Source: Mycolicibacterium vaccae NBRC 14118 = CIP 105934 (GTDB lineage Bacteria; Actinomycetota; Actinomycetes; Mycobacteriales; Mycobacteriaceae). From it: a DNA stretch of 61,766 bases. The notes beneath the pieces were generated by a model. The model was not told the DNA's origin. It did not search any database and saw only the letters and a list, made by a program, of their open reading frames with translations. Shown piece by piece: positions 31,338 to 40,200 of this stretch. The stretch covers positions 1 to 61,766 of the forward strand of contig NZ_BCRS01000012.1 of assembly GCF_001552715.1 (NCBI RefSeq), written 5' to 3'. The position numbers and the translations under genes are program-made. The stretch's first letter is position 1, and each line of letters begins with the position of its first letter.

Positions 31338-32116
31338 GTCACCCAGTCCGGCTGTCGGCCGACGTCGACGGCGGAGAAATCCTTGTGCGCCAGACCGGCG
31401 AGCGTGCCGCCGTCGACGACGAACTCCGCTCCGGTCGAGTAACTCGACTCGTCGGATGCCAGGTAGACGACCAGGTTGCTGACCTCGTGCGGCTGGGCGA
31501 TCCGGCCGAGCGCGGACTGGAAGATGTCCTCGGGCACCCAGTCGGCCATGGGTGTCTTGACCAGCCCCGGATGCACCGAGTTCACCCGGATTCCGAACGG
31601 CCCCAACTCCAGTGCCGTCGACTTGGTGAGGCCGCGGACCGCGAACTTGGTGGCGGTGTAGCCGTGGCAGCCGACGGTGCCCGCCATCCCCTCGATGGAG
31701 GAGATGTTGACGATCGATCCGGCGCCTGCGGCCTTCATGGTCGGGGTGACCGCACGGATGCCGAGGAACACGCCGGTGAGGTTGACGTCGAGGATGCGCT
31801 GCCACTCGGCCAATTCGTAGTCCTCGACGGTGCCGATGTTCAGGATGCCCGCGTTGTTGACCAGGATGTCGAGCCCGCCGAACTCGGCGACGGTGGTGGC
31901 CACGGCCGCGTCCCAGTCGCCGGGGCTGGTGACGTCGAGATGAACGTAGCGCGCGGCGTCCCCGAGTTCGCCGGCCACGTCTTCGCCCTCGGCGTCGAGG
32001 ATGTCGCCGCACACCACCTTCGCGCCGTGGGCGGCCATCGCCCGCGCGTGGGAGGCGCCCATCCCCCTGGCCCCACCACTGATCAGCGCGACCTTGCCTG
32101 CCAGCCGTCCGGTCAT
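31334..32116 (-). CDS. fabG3: SDR hydroxysteroid dehydrogenase, Rv2002-like
   Basis: A 260-residue short-chain dehydrogenase/reductase. The cofactor motif GGARGMGASH lies near residue 14, NNAG near 87, and the catalytic Ser140, Tyr153 and Lys157 are all present. It matches Rv2002 almost along its full length, including the C-terminus; that protein was characterised as an NADH-dependent 3-alpha/20-beta-hydroxysteroid dehydrogenase. The ATG at 32116 overlaps by one base the stop of the upstream monooxygenase, so they form a coupled pair suited to ketone or steroid oxidation. Confidence 0.9.
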   Translation of the reverse strand: MTGRLAGKVALISGGARGMGASHARAMAAHGAKVVCGDILDAEGEDVAGELGDAARYVHLDVTSPGDWDAAVATTVAEFGGLDILVNNAGILNIGTVEDYELAEWQRILDVNLTGVFLGIRAVTPTMKAAGAGSIVNISSIEGMAGTVGCHGYTATKFAVRGLTKSTALELGPFGIRVNSVHPGLVKTPMADWVPEDIFQSALGRIAQPHEVSNLVVYLASDESSYSTGAEFVVDGGTLAGLAHKDFSAVDVGRQPDWVT

Positions 32117-34113
32117 CAATTCCCCTGCCCCGTCGTGATTGTGAATTCGTAGTCCGCCGAGGACGGCCGATGCGTCCACTTCCAGTAGTCGGCGATGCGC
32201 CACGCGAACAGGGTGGGCAGCTCACCCGCGCTGTTCTTGTAATAGCTGCTGACCGACGGGTGTGCGTAGACCATTGACTTCAGCCGGTGCTGGCTGCGCC
32301 GGTCGTAGCCGGTGCACACCTCGGCCCTGGGGGCCACCGCGGCTGCGCCGGCGGCCAGCGTCATGTCGATGCAGCCCAGGATGTAGCGCATCTGGCATTC
32401 GGAGTTGTAGATGATGCTCGCGCCGTTCACGGCGTTGGTGCCGGGGCCGAACATGCAGTAGAAGTTCGGGAACTCTGCCACCGTGATCCCGAGGTAGGCG
32501 TAGCCGGCGTCGCCCCACGCCTCGTTGAGCCCGATCCCGCCGGTGCCGCGGATGTCGATCGGTCCGAGCTGGTGGTTGACGTCGAAACCGGTGGCCCACA
32601 CCAGCACATCGGCACTGCGGTGCACACCGCGGACGTCGGTGACCCCGTCGGCGGTGATCTCGGCGATCCCGTCGGTCACCAGCTCGACGTCGTCGCGCTG
32701 CAGAGTGGTCAGCCAGGTCCCGTCGTCCTGAAGGGTGCGCTTGCCCATCGGCGGGTATTTCGGGGTGACCTTGTCGAGCAGTTCCTCGTCGTCGGTGAAC
32801 GCTCGCATCCACGCGATGAACATGTCCCGGATCGCCTGATTGCCTGCGCTGACCGACAATCCGCCGGTGTCCCAGCCGGGGTCGATGGTGATCTGTTCGT
32901 CGAGGGCGTCGGCGATCGGCCACCACGACACGAAGCGCAACCACCGGCCGTAGTAGGGCAGATGCCGGGTGGCCCACCGGGCCTCGGGGCTGACGGCCTC
33001 GTGGTAGTGCACGTTGGGCGCCATCCACTGCGGCGTGCGCTGGTAGACGTCGACATGCGCGGCGGTGCCGGCGATCGCGGGAACCAACTGGAAGCCGCTG
33101 GCCCCGGCACCGATCACGGCGACCCGCTTGCCGGCCAGCTCCACGGAGTCGTCCCAGTCCGCGGTGTGGCGGGACGGTCCGCGAAATACTTTCGCGCCGT
33201 TGATGTCCGGGATGACAGGGGCGCTGAACTGGCCGACCGCGCAGATCACGGCGCAGGCGGTCAGCTCCTCGTCGGCGGTGGTGTCGGCGCTCCCGACCGC
33301 GGTGGGGCGCACCCGCACCCGCCACTGAGAGGCTGCCTCGTCCCACACCGCGCCGGTGACCTCGGTGTCGAACCGGATGTGTTCGGCGAGACCGTAGCGG
33401 TCGGTGACATCCCGCAGATACTGCAGGATCTCGGGTTGGGTCGCGTAGTGGTGCCGCCAGTGGTCGGTGGGCTCGAACGAATACGTGTAGTACTGGCTGG
33501 CGATGTCCACCCGGCAGCCCGGGTATCGGTTGGCCAGCCAGGTCCCGCCGACTCCGGACTGGCGCTCGATGATGGTGAACGGCACACCGGCCGCCTTGAG
33601 CTTGATTCCGGCGAGCACTCCGGCCTCACCGCAGCCGATGACCACGACGGGGAAGCCGGCGCGCTGCTCGGGCGCCGATGCCCACACCGGACCGCACTGG
33701 TCGTCGTCGGTGACCCTGAGGTCCGCGGCGATGTAGTCGACGAATTCGTCGGTGACCTGGCCGGCGGAGACCGCGTCGAGCATCACCCGCAGCTGGTGCT
33801 CGTCGGGCACGAACGGCGGCGGGCAACCCCTGTCGCGGTAGTCGCGGGCAACCTGATAGGCCCTGTCCCGCACCACCTGTTTGTCCGGCTCGCTCATGCC
33901 ACCCTGCAGGTCCATCGCGATGAGCATGAACGGGCGCGGCAGTTCGTCGAGGACGCTCAGGTCGCCGGTCATGTGGACGATCGACATCAACAGGGCGGGC
34001 ACGCTGGCGTCGTCGATGGCCGCCCGCAGCACCTCATCGCCGTCGTCGAACGGCAGTCCGGTCAACCGGGTCAGCTCGGGACTGCGCACCTCCGCGCCGG
34101 TCAGATGGGGCAC
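32116..34113 (-). CDS. Baeyer-Villiger type flavin monooxygenase, long form
   Basis: A 665-residue flavin monooxygenase with an extra N-terminal helical domain of about 150 residues before the FAD motif GCGEAG (near 159). GGTWLANRYPGCRVD follows. The type I Baeyer-Villiger fingerprint FRGPSRHTADW (FxGxxxHxxxW) is complete, and the NADPH-side motif VIGAGASG follows it. Such long forms oxidise cyclic or steroidal ketones to lactones or esters. Coupled to a hydroxysteroid dehydrogenase, an alcohol-to-ketone-to-ester sequence is plausible. The alpha/beta hydrolase 33 bp upstream could open the ester. Confidence 0.9.
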   Translation of the reverse strand: MPHLTGAEVRSPELTRLTGLPFDDGDEVLRAAIDDASVPALLMSIVHMTGDLSVLDELPRPFMLIAMDLQGGMSEPDKQVVRDRAYQVARDYRDRGCPPPFVPDEHQLRVMLDAVSAGQVTDEFVDYIAADLRVTDDDQCGPVWASAPEQRAGFPVVVIGCGEAGVLAGIKLKAAGVPFTIIERQSGVGGTWLANRYPGCRVDIASQYYTYSFEPTDHWRHHYATQPEILQYLRDVTDRYGLAEHIRFDTEVTGAVWDEAASQWRVRVRPTAVGSADTTADEELTACAVICAVGQFSAPVIPDINGAKVFRGPSRHTADWDDSVELAGKRVAVIGAGASGFQLVPAIAGTAAHVDVYQRTPQWMAPNVHYHEAVSPEARWATRHLPYYGRWLRFVSWWPIADALDEQITIDPGWDTGGLSVSAGNQAIRDMFIAWMRAFTDDEELLDKVTPKYPPMGKRTLQDDGTWLTTLQRDDVELVTDGIAEITADGVTDVRGVHRSADVLVWATGFDVNHQLGPIDIRGTGGIGLNEAWGDAGYAYLGITVAEFPNFYCMFGPGTNAVNGASIIYNSECQMRYILGCIDMTLAAGAAAVAPRAEVCTGYDRRSQHRLKSMVYAHPSVSSYYKNSAGELPTLFAWRIADYWKWTHRPSSADYEFTITTGQGN

Positions 34114-34146
34114 GGACCGACCATACGCTCGGCGTTCAGTGGATGG

Positions 34147-35025
34147 TCAGGGTTTGGCGACTTCCGCCCGCGCCAGGAAATCGAGCACCGCACCGGCGAA
34201 CAGGTCGTTGCGGTCCCCGGCCACCATGTGCCCGGCGCCCTCGACGTCGACGAACGCGACCTGGGGAAACCGCGCCAGAAATTCCTCGGCGCGCTGATGG
34301 CTGACCAGGTCGCTGACCTGACCGCGCACCAGTAGCACCGGCACCCCGTCGGCGAGGATGGCCTCGACCGCGGCGTGCAGACGCTCGGTGTCGGTGACCT
34401 CCAGCGGCGGATTGGTCGCGGAGCCGTCGATGAACTGCGGGTCCCAGTGCCAGTACCAGCGATCCCCCCTGCGCCGCAGGTTCTTTCGCAAGCCATCGAG
34501 ATCGTCCGGGCGCGGCCGGTGCGGGTTGAACGCCGCGATCATGTCGGCGACCTCGTCGAGCGAGGCGAATCCGTCGACCATCTTGTCGGCCATGAAGGCG
34601 TGAATACGCTCGGCCCCGGAGGGATCCATATCGGGCACGATGTCGACCAGGACCACTGCCGCGGCGACGCCGCGGGCCAGTTCGCCGGCCAGCAGCATCG
34701 AGGTGATGCCACCGAGAGACGCACCGACGAGCACCGGCTTCTCCGGCAGCAGGCGGAGGATCTCGCCCACGTCGGCGGCGAAACTGGACACCCGGTAGTC
34801 GCCCTCGGCGGACCAGTCGGACTCACCGTGGCCGCGCATGTCGACGGTGACGCCCTGCCAGCCGCGCTGCGCCACAGCCGCAGCGGCCCTGCCCCAGGAC
34901 CGGCGGGTCTGCCCGCCGCCGTGCAGGAACACCACAGCGCGCGCGTCCGGGTCGCCGACCCGGTCTGCCACGATCCGCACACCGCCGTGCCCGTCGGTCA
35001 GAAACGGCTCCGGCGCAACGGTCAT
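34147..35025 (-). CDS. Alpha/beta hydrolase
   Basis: A 292-residue alpha/beta hydrolase with the triad Ser103 (GASLGG), Asp239 (VSDLV) and His266 (GAGHMV). The oxyanion region is FLHGGGQTRRSWG, and VDMRGHGESDW is the typical strand-5 turn. It is cytosolic, with no signal peptide. It lies on the same strand and 33 bp upstream of the Baeyer-Villiger monooxygenase, so it may hydrolyse the ester or lactone made by that enzyme; this is inferred from position only. Confidence 0.87.
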   Translation of the reverse strand: MTVAPEPFLTDGHGGVRIVADRVGDPDARAVVFLHGGGQTRRSWGRAAAAVAQRGWQGVTVDMRGHGESDWSAEGDYRVSSFAADVGEILRLLPEKPVLVGASLGGITSMLLAGELARGVAAAVVLVDIVPDMDPSGAERIHAFMADKMVDGFASLDEVADMIAAFNPHRPRPDDLDGLRKNLRRRGDRWYWHWDPQFIDGSATNPPLEVTDTERLHAAVEAILADGVPVLLVRGQVSDLVSHQRAEEFLARFPQVAFVDVEGAGHMVAGDRNDLFAGAVLDFLARAEVAKP

Positions 35026-35058
35026 CCCCGGATCGTAAGTGCTACAACGCCGGTGGTC

Positions 35059-35412
35059 CTACCAGATGACGGCCAGCGCCGCCGCGGCGAACGACAGCAC
35101 CCCGACTCCGTAGAACATGCCGCGCGGCACCGCTTCGCCGGTGCGCTTCTGCCGGGCGCTGCCCATGCCCAGCAATCCTCCGAGGATCACCAGGATCACC
35201 AGCTTGATCCCGATCTTGGGGTAGTTCAGTTCGATGCCCGCGGGCCACGGCGCGGCCAGCGCGAGGCCGGTCAGCAGTGAGACCAGCAGGCCGTAGTCCA
35301 TCACCCGGGTGGTCCGGAACCGGCGGGCGACCGCTTCGGTCACCCAGGCGCCGAACAGGATGGCGAAGCCGACGATGTGCAGCAATACAACTACAGAACG
35401 TAGTACTTCCAT
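35059..35412 (-). CDS. Small integral membrane protein
   Basis: A 117-residue protein with four predicted transmembrane helices (about residues 5-27, 39-57, 67-82 and 97-116) joined by short charged loops (RRFRTTR, ARQKRTGEAVPRG). It is a conserved actinobacterial type of unknown function. It starts 387 bp upstream of the hydrolase gene and ends 33 bp before it, on the same strand. No enzyme or transport motif is recognised. Confidence 0.7.
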   Translation of the reverse strand: MEVLRSVVVLLHIVGFAILFGAWVTEAVARRFRTTRVMDYGLLVSLLTGLALAAPWPAGIELNYPKIGIKLVILVILGGLLGMGSARQKRTGEAVPRGMFYGVGVLSFAAAALAVIW

Positions 35413-35500
35413 GCCGTGAGGCTACCTCAGCCCGGCCCCGCAACTCGGCAGGCGCCCGCCGTCACGGCGTGCCGGGCGGCACCCGATACCTGCCTCGGCG

Positions 35501-36040
35501 TCAGGGCAGGCAGTCGGTGGACTTCGACAGGTCGGCCTTCATGTTGCGACTCATCATCTCCAGCGCGGCCTCGCCGAGCTTGGCGTCGATGTGCGCCACG
35601 GCATCCGGGGGCACCACCACGTCGTAGTGCCGGACGTAGCCGTCGAGCGCGGTGTACAGGATGCACTGTTCGGTGACCTGCCCGGTGAGGACGATGCGCT
35701 GCGCACCCAGCCGGCTGAGCAGGTAGTCCAGCGGGGTCGCGTAGAACGCGCTGTGTCGCACCTTGGTCAGGAAGCGGGTGTCCGGGCTGGGCAGCAGCGG
35801 CCGGACCAGATCGGGACGGGCGCCCTTCAGCGCACCCTGGATGATGTCGGAGTGGTTGGCGGCGAAGTCGCCGTGGTTGTCGTTGACATAGATCACGTCG
35901 ACGTCGTCACGCCGGCCGGCCCGCGCGACCAGTTCGGCGATCGGATCGACGACATCGGCAGCGCTGTCGGCCAGTTGCTCGGCGTCGGGGTGGTCGTAGG
36001 TGTTGAACACGTCGATCACCAGTAGCGCGGTATCACTCAT
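35501..36040 (-). CDS. Isochorismatase-like cysteine hydrolase
   Basis: A 179-residue hydrolase of the isochorismatase/nicotinamidase superfamily. The triad is Asp10 (LLVIDVFN), Lys93 (LTKVRHSAF) and Cys126 (TEQCILYTA). A cis-peptide-type GQVTEQC precedes the Cys. Members hydrolyse amides such as nicotinamide or N-carbamoyl compounds. The start at 36040 gives the usual N-terminus; the open frame further upstream is antisense to the aminotransferase. It lacks a clear ribosome binding site and may be leaderless. It diverges from the glutarate-type operon and shares its putative operator, so an amide-cleaving step in amine catabolism is possible. Confidence 0.85.
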   Translation of the reverse strand: MSDTALLVIDVFNTYDHPDAEQLADSAADVVDPIAELVARAGRRDDVDVIYVNDNHGDFAANHSDIIQGALKGARPDLVRPLLPSPDTRFLTKVRHSAFYATPLDYLLSRLGAQRIVLTGQVTEQCILYTALDGYVRHYDVVVPPDAVAHIDAKLGEAALEMMSRNMKADLSKSTDCLP

Positions 36041-36102
36041 GGACGTATTGATAACCGCGCAGCGCGAAAGTAATCCGCGCACACCGTTCCGGTATGTACA
36101 TC

Positions 36103-36131
36103 GACGGACGGGCGATTGTCCGTCACGGACA
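36103..36131. promoter_or_regulatory. Three GTCCGT/ACGGAC half-sites, candidate operator
   Basis: A perfect 15-bp palindrome TGTCCGTCACGGACA lies at 36117-36131. A third half-site GACGGAC lies at 36103-36109, forming another inverted repeat with GTCCGTC at 36118-36124. The site sits between the divergent cysteine-hydrolase and aminotransferase genes, just upstream of the expected -35 position for the latter. It would suit an activator such as the PucR-type protein encoded at the far end of this operon. Confidence 0.5.
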
Positions 36132-36154
36132 TGGGTGCGGCGAGCCGGCGTTCC

Positions 36155-36160
36155 TAGGCT
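36155..36160 (+). promoter_or_regulatory. -10 element, likely leaderless aminotransferase mRNA
   Basis: TAGGCT lies 7 bp before the ATG at 36168, so transcription would begin at or next to the A of the start codon. The only Shine-Dalgarno-like sequence, GAGG, is one base from the ATG and too close to work. Both facts point to a leaderless mRNA, a common arrangement in mycobacteria. Confidence 0.45.
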
Positions 36161-36167
36161 TTGAGGC

Positions 36168-37525
36168 ATGACTGCGACCGTGATCGGCGGCCCCGCCCTC
36201 CCCCAGGTCCGCCGGGTGCACACCGACGTGCCCGGCCCCCGGTCCGTCGAGCTCGCGCACCGCCGCAGTGCCGCACTCCCGGCGGGTCTGACCAGCGCCG
36301 CCGGTGTGTACGTGGCCGCGGCCGGCGGCGGGGTGATCCTCGACGTGGACGGCAACTCGTTCATCGACCTCGGCAGCGGGATCGCCGTGACCACCGTCGG
36401 CAACGCGGCCCCGGCCGTGGTGGCCGCGCGACGGCGCAGCTCGCCGAGTACACCCACACCTGCTTCCTGGCCACCCCGTACGAGCCCTACATCGAGGTCG
36501 CGGAGAAACTGAACGCGCTCACGCCGGGCGACCACGAGAAGCGCACCGCGTTGTTCAACACCGGCAGCGAGGCGGTGGAGAACGCCGTCAAGTACGCGCG
36601 TGCGGCGACCGGACGGCCGGCGGTGGTGGTGTTCGACCACGCGTTCCACGGCCGCTCGCTGCTCACCATGTCGATGACAGCCAAGAATGCGCCGTACAAG
36701 CACGGTTTCGGTCCGTTCGCCCCTGAGGTGTACCGGGCGCCGATGGCCTACCCGTTCCGGTGGCCGTCGGGTCCGCAGCACTGCGCCGCGGAGGCGTTCG
36801 CCCACTTCGCGCAACTCGTCGACGCCCAGATCGGTGCCGATGCGGTGGCCTGCGTGGTGGTCGAGCCGATCCAGGGTGAGGGCGGGTTCATCGTTCCGGC
36901 CGAGAGCTTTCTGCAGTCGGTCGCGCAGTTCTGCCGCGAGCGCGGCATCCTGCTGGTCGCCGACGAGGTGCAGACCGGCATCGCGCGCACCGGCGCGTGG
37001 TTCGCCAGCGAGCACGAGGGGCTGGTGCCCGACCTGATCACCACCGCCAAGGGTCTGGCTGGGGGGCTCCCGCTGGCCGCGGTCACCGGACGTGCCGACG
37101 TGATGGACGCCGCGCACTCCGGTGGTATCGGCGGCACCTACAGCGGCAACCCGGTCGCGTGCGCGGCCGCGCTCGGGGTGTTCGAGGAGATCGAGACCCG
37201 CGGTCTGGTCGAGCGCGCCCGCGCCCTGGGCGAGGTGATGACCGCGGCGCTGCGCAGGATCGCGGCCGCCACCGACGTGATCGGCGAGATCCGGGGCCGG
37301 GGCCGGGGCGCCATGATCGCCGCCGAACTCGTGGTGCCCGGCACCCGTGAGCCCGATCCCGGGGCGGTGGCCGCCGTCACCCGGCACTGTCAGCGCAACG
37401 GCGTGTTGCCGCTGAGCGCAGGCACTTTCGGCAACGTGCTGCGGTTCCTGCCGCCGCTGTCGATCTCCGACGAACTGCTCGCCGAGGCGTTCGACGTCGT
37501 CGCCGACGGTTTCGCCGCCCTGTAA
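36168..37525 (+). pseudogene. gabT: GabT-type aminotransferase with a frameshift
   Basis: A class-III PLP aminotransferase of the 4-aminobutyrate/5-aminovalerate type, which moves an omega-amino group to 2-oxoglutarate. The first ~87 residues (to NAAPAVVAA) read in one frame; the remainder, from TAQLAEYTHTCF onward, reads one frame over. The break is at about 36429-36431, where two bases stand where one codon is expected, consistent with a single-base deletion. The rest is intact, including GSEAVENAVKYAR, the VADEVQTG aspartate and the PLP lysine in TTAKGLAGG. It heads an operon with the glutaryl-CoA dehydrogenase-like gene 22 bp downstream. It is either truly broken or a sequence error. Confidence 0.85.
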
Positions 37526-37546
37526 TCCCGATCAGGAGATGACCCG

Positions 37547-38743
37547 ATGACCACCACGACACCGCCGCGCAGGAAGTCCGTGTACGCACCGCTGGAACTG
37601 TTCGACACCGCCCGGCTTCTCGAGCACGACGAACGCGAGATCGCCTCCACAGTGAGGAAATTCGTCGACATCGAACTGCGGCCGAACATCGAGGGCTGGT
37701 TCGAGTCGGCCACGCTGCCCCGGGAACTGGGGCGGCGCTTCGGCGAACTCGGGGTGCTGGGCATGCACCTGCAGGGCTACGGCTGTGCGGGCACCAACGC
37801 CGTCGGCTACGGGCTGGCGTGCCTGGAACTGGAGGCCGGTGACAGCGGGTTCCGCAGTTTCGTCTCCGTGCAGGGCTCGCTGTCGATGTTCTCGATCCAC
37901 CGCTACGGCTCCGAGGACCAGAAGAACGAGTGGCTGCCACGGCTGGCCTCGGGCGAGGCGATCGGCTGCTTCGGCCTCACCGAACCCGACTTCGGGTCCA
38001 ACCCGGCCGGCATGCGCACCCGCGCCCGCCGCGACGGCCGCGACTGGGTGCTCAACGGCACCAAGATGTGGATCACCAACGGCAACCTGGCCGACGTGGC
38101 GACGGTCTGGGCGCAGACCGACGACGGGATCCGGGGCTTCCTGGTACCCACGGACACGCCGGGGTTCACCGCGAACCCGATCCACCGCAAGCTCTCGCTG
38201 CGGGCGTCGGTGACTTCGGAACTGGTGCTGGACAACGTCCGGCTGCCCGAGTCGGCGCAGCTGCCGGAAGCGGTCGGGCTGAGCGCCCCGCTGTCGTGCC
38301 TCAACGAGGCCCGCTTCGGCATCGTGTTCGGCGCGCTCGGCGCCGCCCGCGACAGCCTGGAGACCACGATCGCCTACACCCGGACCCGGGACGTGTTCGA
38401 CAGGCCGCTGGCCGGTTATCAGCTGACGCAGGAGAAACTGGCCAACATGACCCTCGAACTCGGCAAGGCGATGCTGCTGGCCATCCACCTGGGCCGGATG
38501 AAGGACGCCGGCGGCGTGCTCCCGGAGCAGATCAGTCTCGGCAAGCTCAACAATGTCCGCGAGGCACTGGCGATCGCCCGCGAATGCCGCACCCTGCTGG
38601 GTGGCAGCGGCATCACCCTGGAGTACTCGCCCCTGCGCCACGCCAACAACCTGGAGTCGGTGCTGACCTACGAGGGCACCTCGGAGATGCACCTGCTGTC
38701 CATCGGCAAGGCGCTGACCGGCCACGCGGCGTTCCGCTCATGA
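37547..38743 (+). CDS. Acyl-CoA dehydrogenase, glutaryl-CoA dehydrogenase-like
   Basis: A 398-residue acyl-CoA dehydrogenase. The FAD-contact motifs GCFGLTEPDFGSNP and WITNG are present, and the catalytic glutamate lies in the C-terminal TYEGTSEMH. The C-terminal signatures (LLGGSGI, EYSPLRHANNLESVLTYEGT) are those of the glutaryl-CoA dehydrogenase subgroup, which oxidises and decarboxylates glutaryl-CoA to crotonyl-CoA. AGGAG lies 8 bp upstream of the ATG, and the stop overlaps the next start (ATGA). Its operon partners, a semialdehyde dehydrogenase and a CaiB-type CoA-transferase, support glutarate as the intermediate. Confidence 0.88.
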   Translation: MTTTTPPRRKSVYAPLELFDTARLLEHDEREIASTVRKFVDIELRPNIEGWFESATLPRELGRRFGELGVLGMHLQGYGCAGTNAVGYGLACLELEAGDSGFRSFVSVQGSLSMFSIHRYGSEDQKNEWLPRLASGEAIGCFGLTEPDFGSNPAGMRTRARRDGRDWVLNGTKMWITNGNLADVATVWAQTDDGIRGFLVPTDTPGFTANPIHRKLSLRASVTSELVLDNVRLPESAQLPEAVGLSAPLSCLNEARFGIVFGALGAARDSLETTIAYTRTRDVFDRPLAGYQLTQEKLANMTLELGKAMLLAIHLGRMKDAGGVLPEQISLGKLNNVREALAIARECRTLLGGSGITLEYSPLRHANNLESVLTYEGTSEMHLLSIGKALTGHAAFRS

Positions 38744-40200
38744 CGGCGCCGGTCCGCCATCTCGTCGACGGGCGGTGGATCGCCGGGGACGGTGAACCGC
38801 TGCGCAGCGTCAACCCGGCCCACCCGCGGGTCGTGGTCGCCGAGGGCGGTGCCGCGCTACCCGCGGACGTCGACACGGCCATGGCCGCGGCCGCTGGTGC
38901 CGCACCGGCGTGGGCGGCCACCCCGATCCACCAGCGGGGCGCGATGCTGTCGGCCGCCGCGGACGTCGTCGAGCGCAACGCCGAACAGTGGGGCCTCGAA
39001 CTCGCCACCGAGGAGGGCAAGACGCGCGCCGAAGGCGTCGGCGAGGTGCGCCGCGCGGCGCAGATCCTGCGCTACTACGCCAACGAGGGCGACCGCAGCG
39101 CCGGCGAGCTCTACGCGTCCCCGCGCGCCGGGGAACAGATCCTGGTCACGCGCAGACCGCTCGGGGTCGTCGGGATCATCACCCCGTTCAACTTCCCGAT
39201 CGCGATCCCGGCCTGGAAGATCGCCCCCGCGCTGGTCTACGGCAACACTGTGGTGTGGAAGCCGGCCAGCACTGTGCCGTTGCTGGCGATCCGGCTCGCG
39301 CAGGCGTTCACCGAGGCGGGCCTGCCACCGGGTGTGCTCAACCTGTTGATCGGCGACTCCGACGTCGGCGAGGCCATCGTCGGCCACGCCGGGATCGACG
39401 GGATCTCGTTCACCGGTTCGACCGCGGTCGGCCGGCGCATCGCGGCCTCGGCCGCGGCACGCGGCGTGCCCGCACAGGCCGAGATGGGCGGCAAGAACGC
39501 CGCGGTGGTGCTCGACGACGCCGACCTCGATCTCGCGGTGGAGCAGGTGATGCTCGGCGCGTTCCGGTCCACCGGCCAGAAGTGCACCGCCACTTCGCGT
39601 CTGATCGTCACCCCGGGGATCGCCGACGCGTTCCTGGATGCGCTCCTCACCCGCGCCGAGACGCTGCAGGTGGGCGACCCCGTAGACGACACCACGCAGA
39701 TGGGTCCGGTGATCAGCGCGGCCGCACAACAGTCCGTGACCGGCGGGGTCGACACCGCCGTCACGCAGGGCGCCACGGTGCTGACCGGCGGCCGGCCCTA
39801 CCCGGACGGGCCGCTGGCCGACGGCTACTTCGTCGCCCCCACGATCCTCCAACTCGACGGCGAACCCGCCGACGTGTGGACCGACGAACTGTTCGGCCCG
39901 GTGCTGGCGGTGCGGCGGGCCGCCGACGCCGAGGACGCGTTCGCCTTGGCCGACGACAGCGAATTCGGGCTTTCCGCAGCCGTGTTCACCCAGGACCTGA
40001 CGCGCGCGCTGCAGGCCGTCGACCGGATCGACGTCGGGGTTCTGCACGTCAACTCCGAGTCCGCCGGGGCCGACCCGCACGTGCCGTTCGGCGGGGCCAA
40101 GAAGAGTGGGCTCGGCCCCAAAGAGCAGGGCACCGCCGCCCGCGAGTTCTTCACCCACACCACCACCGTGTACCTGCGCGGCGGGACGGCCCGACCGTGA
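38740..40200 (+). CDS. Semialdehyde dehydrogenase (GabD/KGSADH type)
   Basis: A 486-residue NAD(P)-dependent aldehyde dehydrogenase. The cofactor region TPFNFPIAIPAWKIAPAL, the general base in AEMGGKNAAVVL and the catalytic Cys in TGQKCTATSR are all seen. The Cys motif matches semialdehyde dehydrogenases such as 2-oxoglutarate-semialdehyde and succinate-semialdehyde enzymes. In this operon the expected substrate is glutarate semialdehyde, the product of 5-aminovalerate transamination, or succinate semialdehyde if the amine is GABA. The ATG overlaps the acyl-CoA dehydrogenase stop, and its own stop overlaps the GTG of the CoA-transferase. Confidence 0.9.
   Translation: MTAPVRHLVDGRWIAGDGEPLRSVNPAHPRVVVAEGGAALPADVDTAMAAAAGAAPAWAATPIHQRGAMLSAAADVVERNAEQWGLELATEEGKTRAEGVGEVRRAAQILRYYANEGDRSAGELYASPRAGEQILVTRRPLGVVGIITPFNFPIAIPAWKIAPALVYGNTVVWKPASTVPLLAIRLAQAFTEAGLPPGVLNLLIGDSDVGEAIVGHAGIDGISFTGSTAVGRRIAASAAARGVPAQAEMGGKNAAVVLDDADLDLAVEQVMLGAFRSTGQKCTATSRLIVTPGIADAFLDALLTRAETLQVGDPVDDTTQMGPVISAAAQQSVTGGVDTAVTQGATVLTGGRPYPDGPLADGYFVAPTILQLDGEPADVWTDELFGPVLAVRRAADAEDAFALADDSEFGLSAAVFTQDLTRALQAVDRIDVGVLHVNSESAGADPHVPFGGAKKSGLGPKEQGTAAREFFTHTTTVYLRGGTARP

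Noticed and set aside
29325..32225. Very long minus-strand reading frame (966 codons) opposite the LuxR-type gene
   Set aside because: It is the antisense of a clear regulator and the SDR gene. Its His/Gly/Arg-rich translation has no domain and reflects high GC at codon position 3.
28566..35025. Horizontal transfer or prophage boundary
   Set aside because: No integrase, transposase, tRNA or attachment repeats were seen anywhere in the window, and codon use is uniform.
35501..37387. Long N-terminal extension of the cysteine hydrolase (628 codons)
   Set aside because: The extra part is antisense to the aminotransferase. The family starts at MSDTALLVID.
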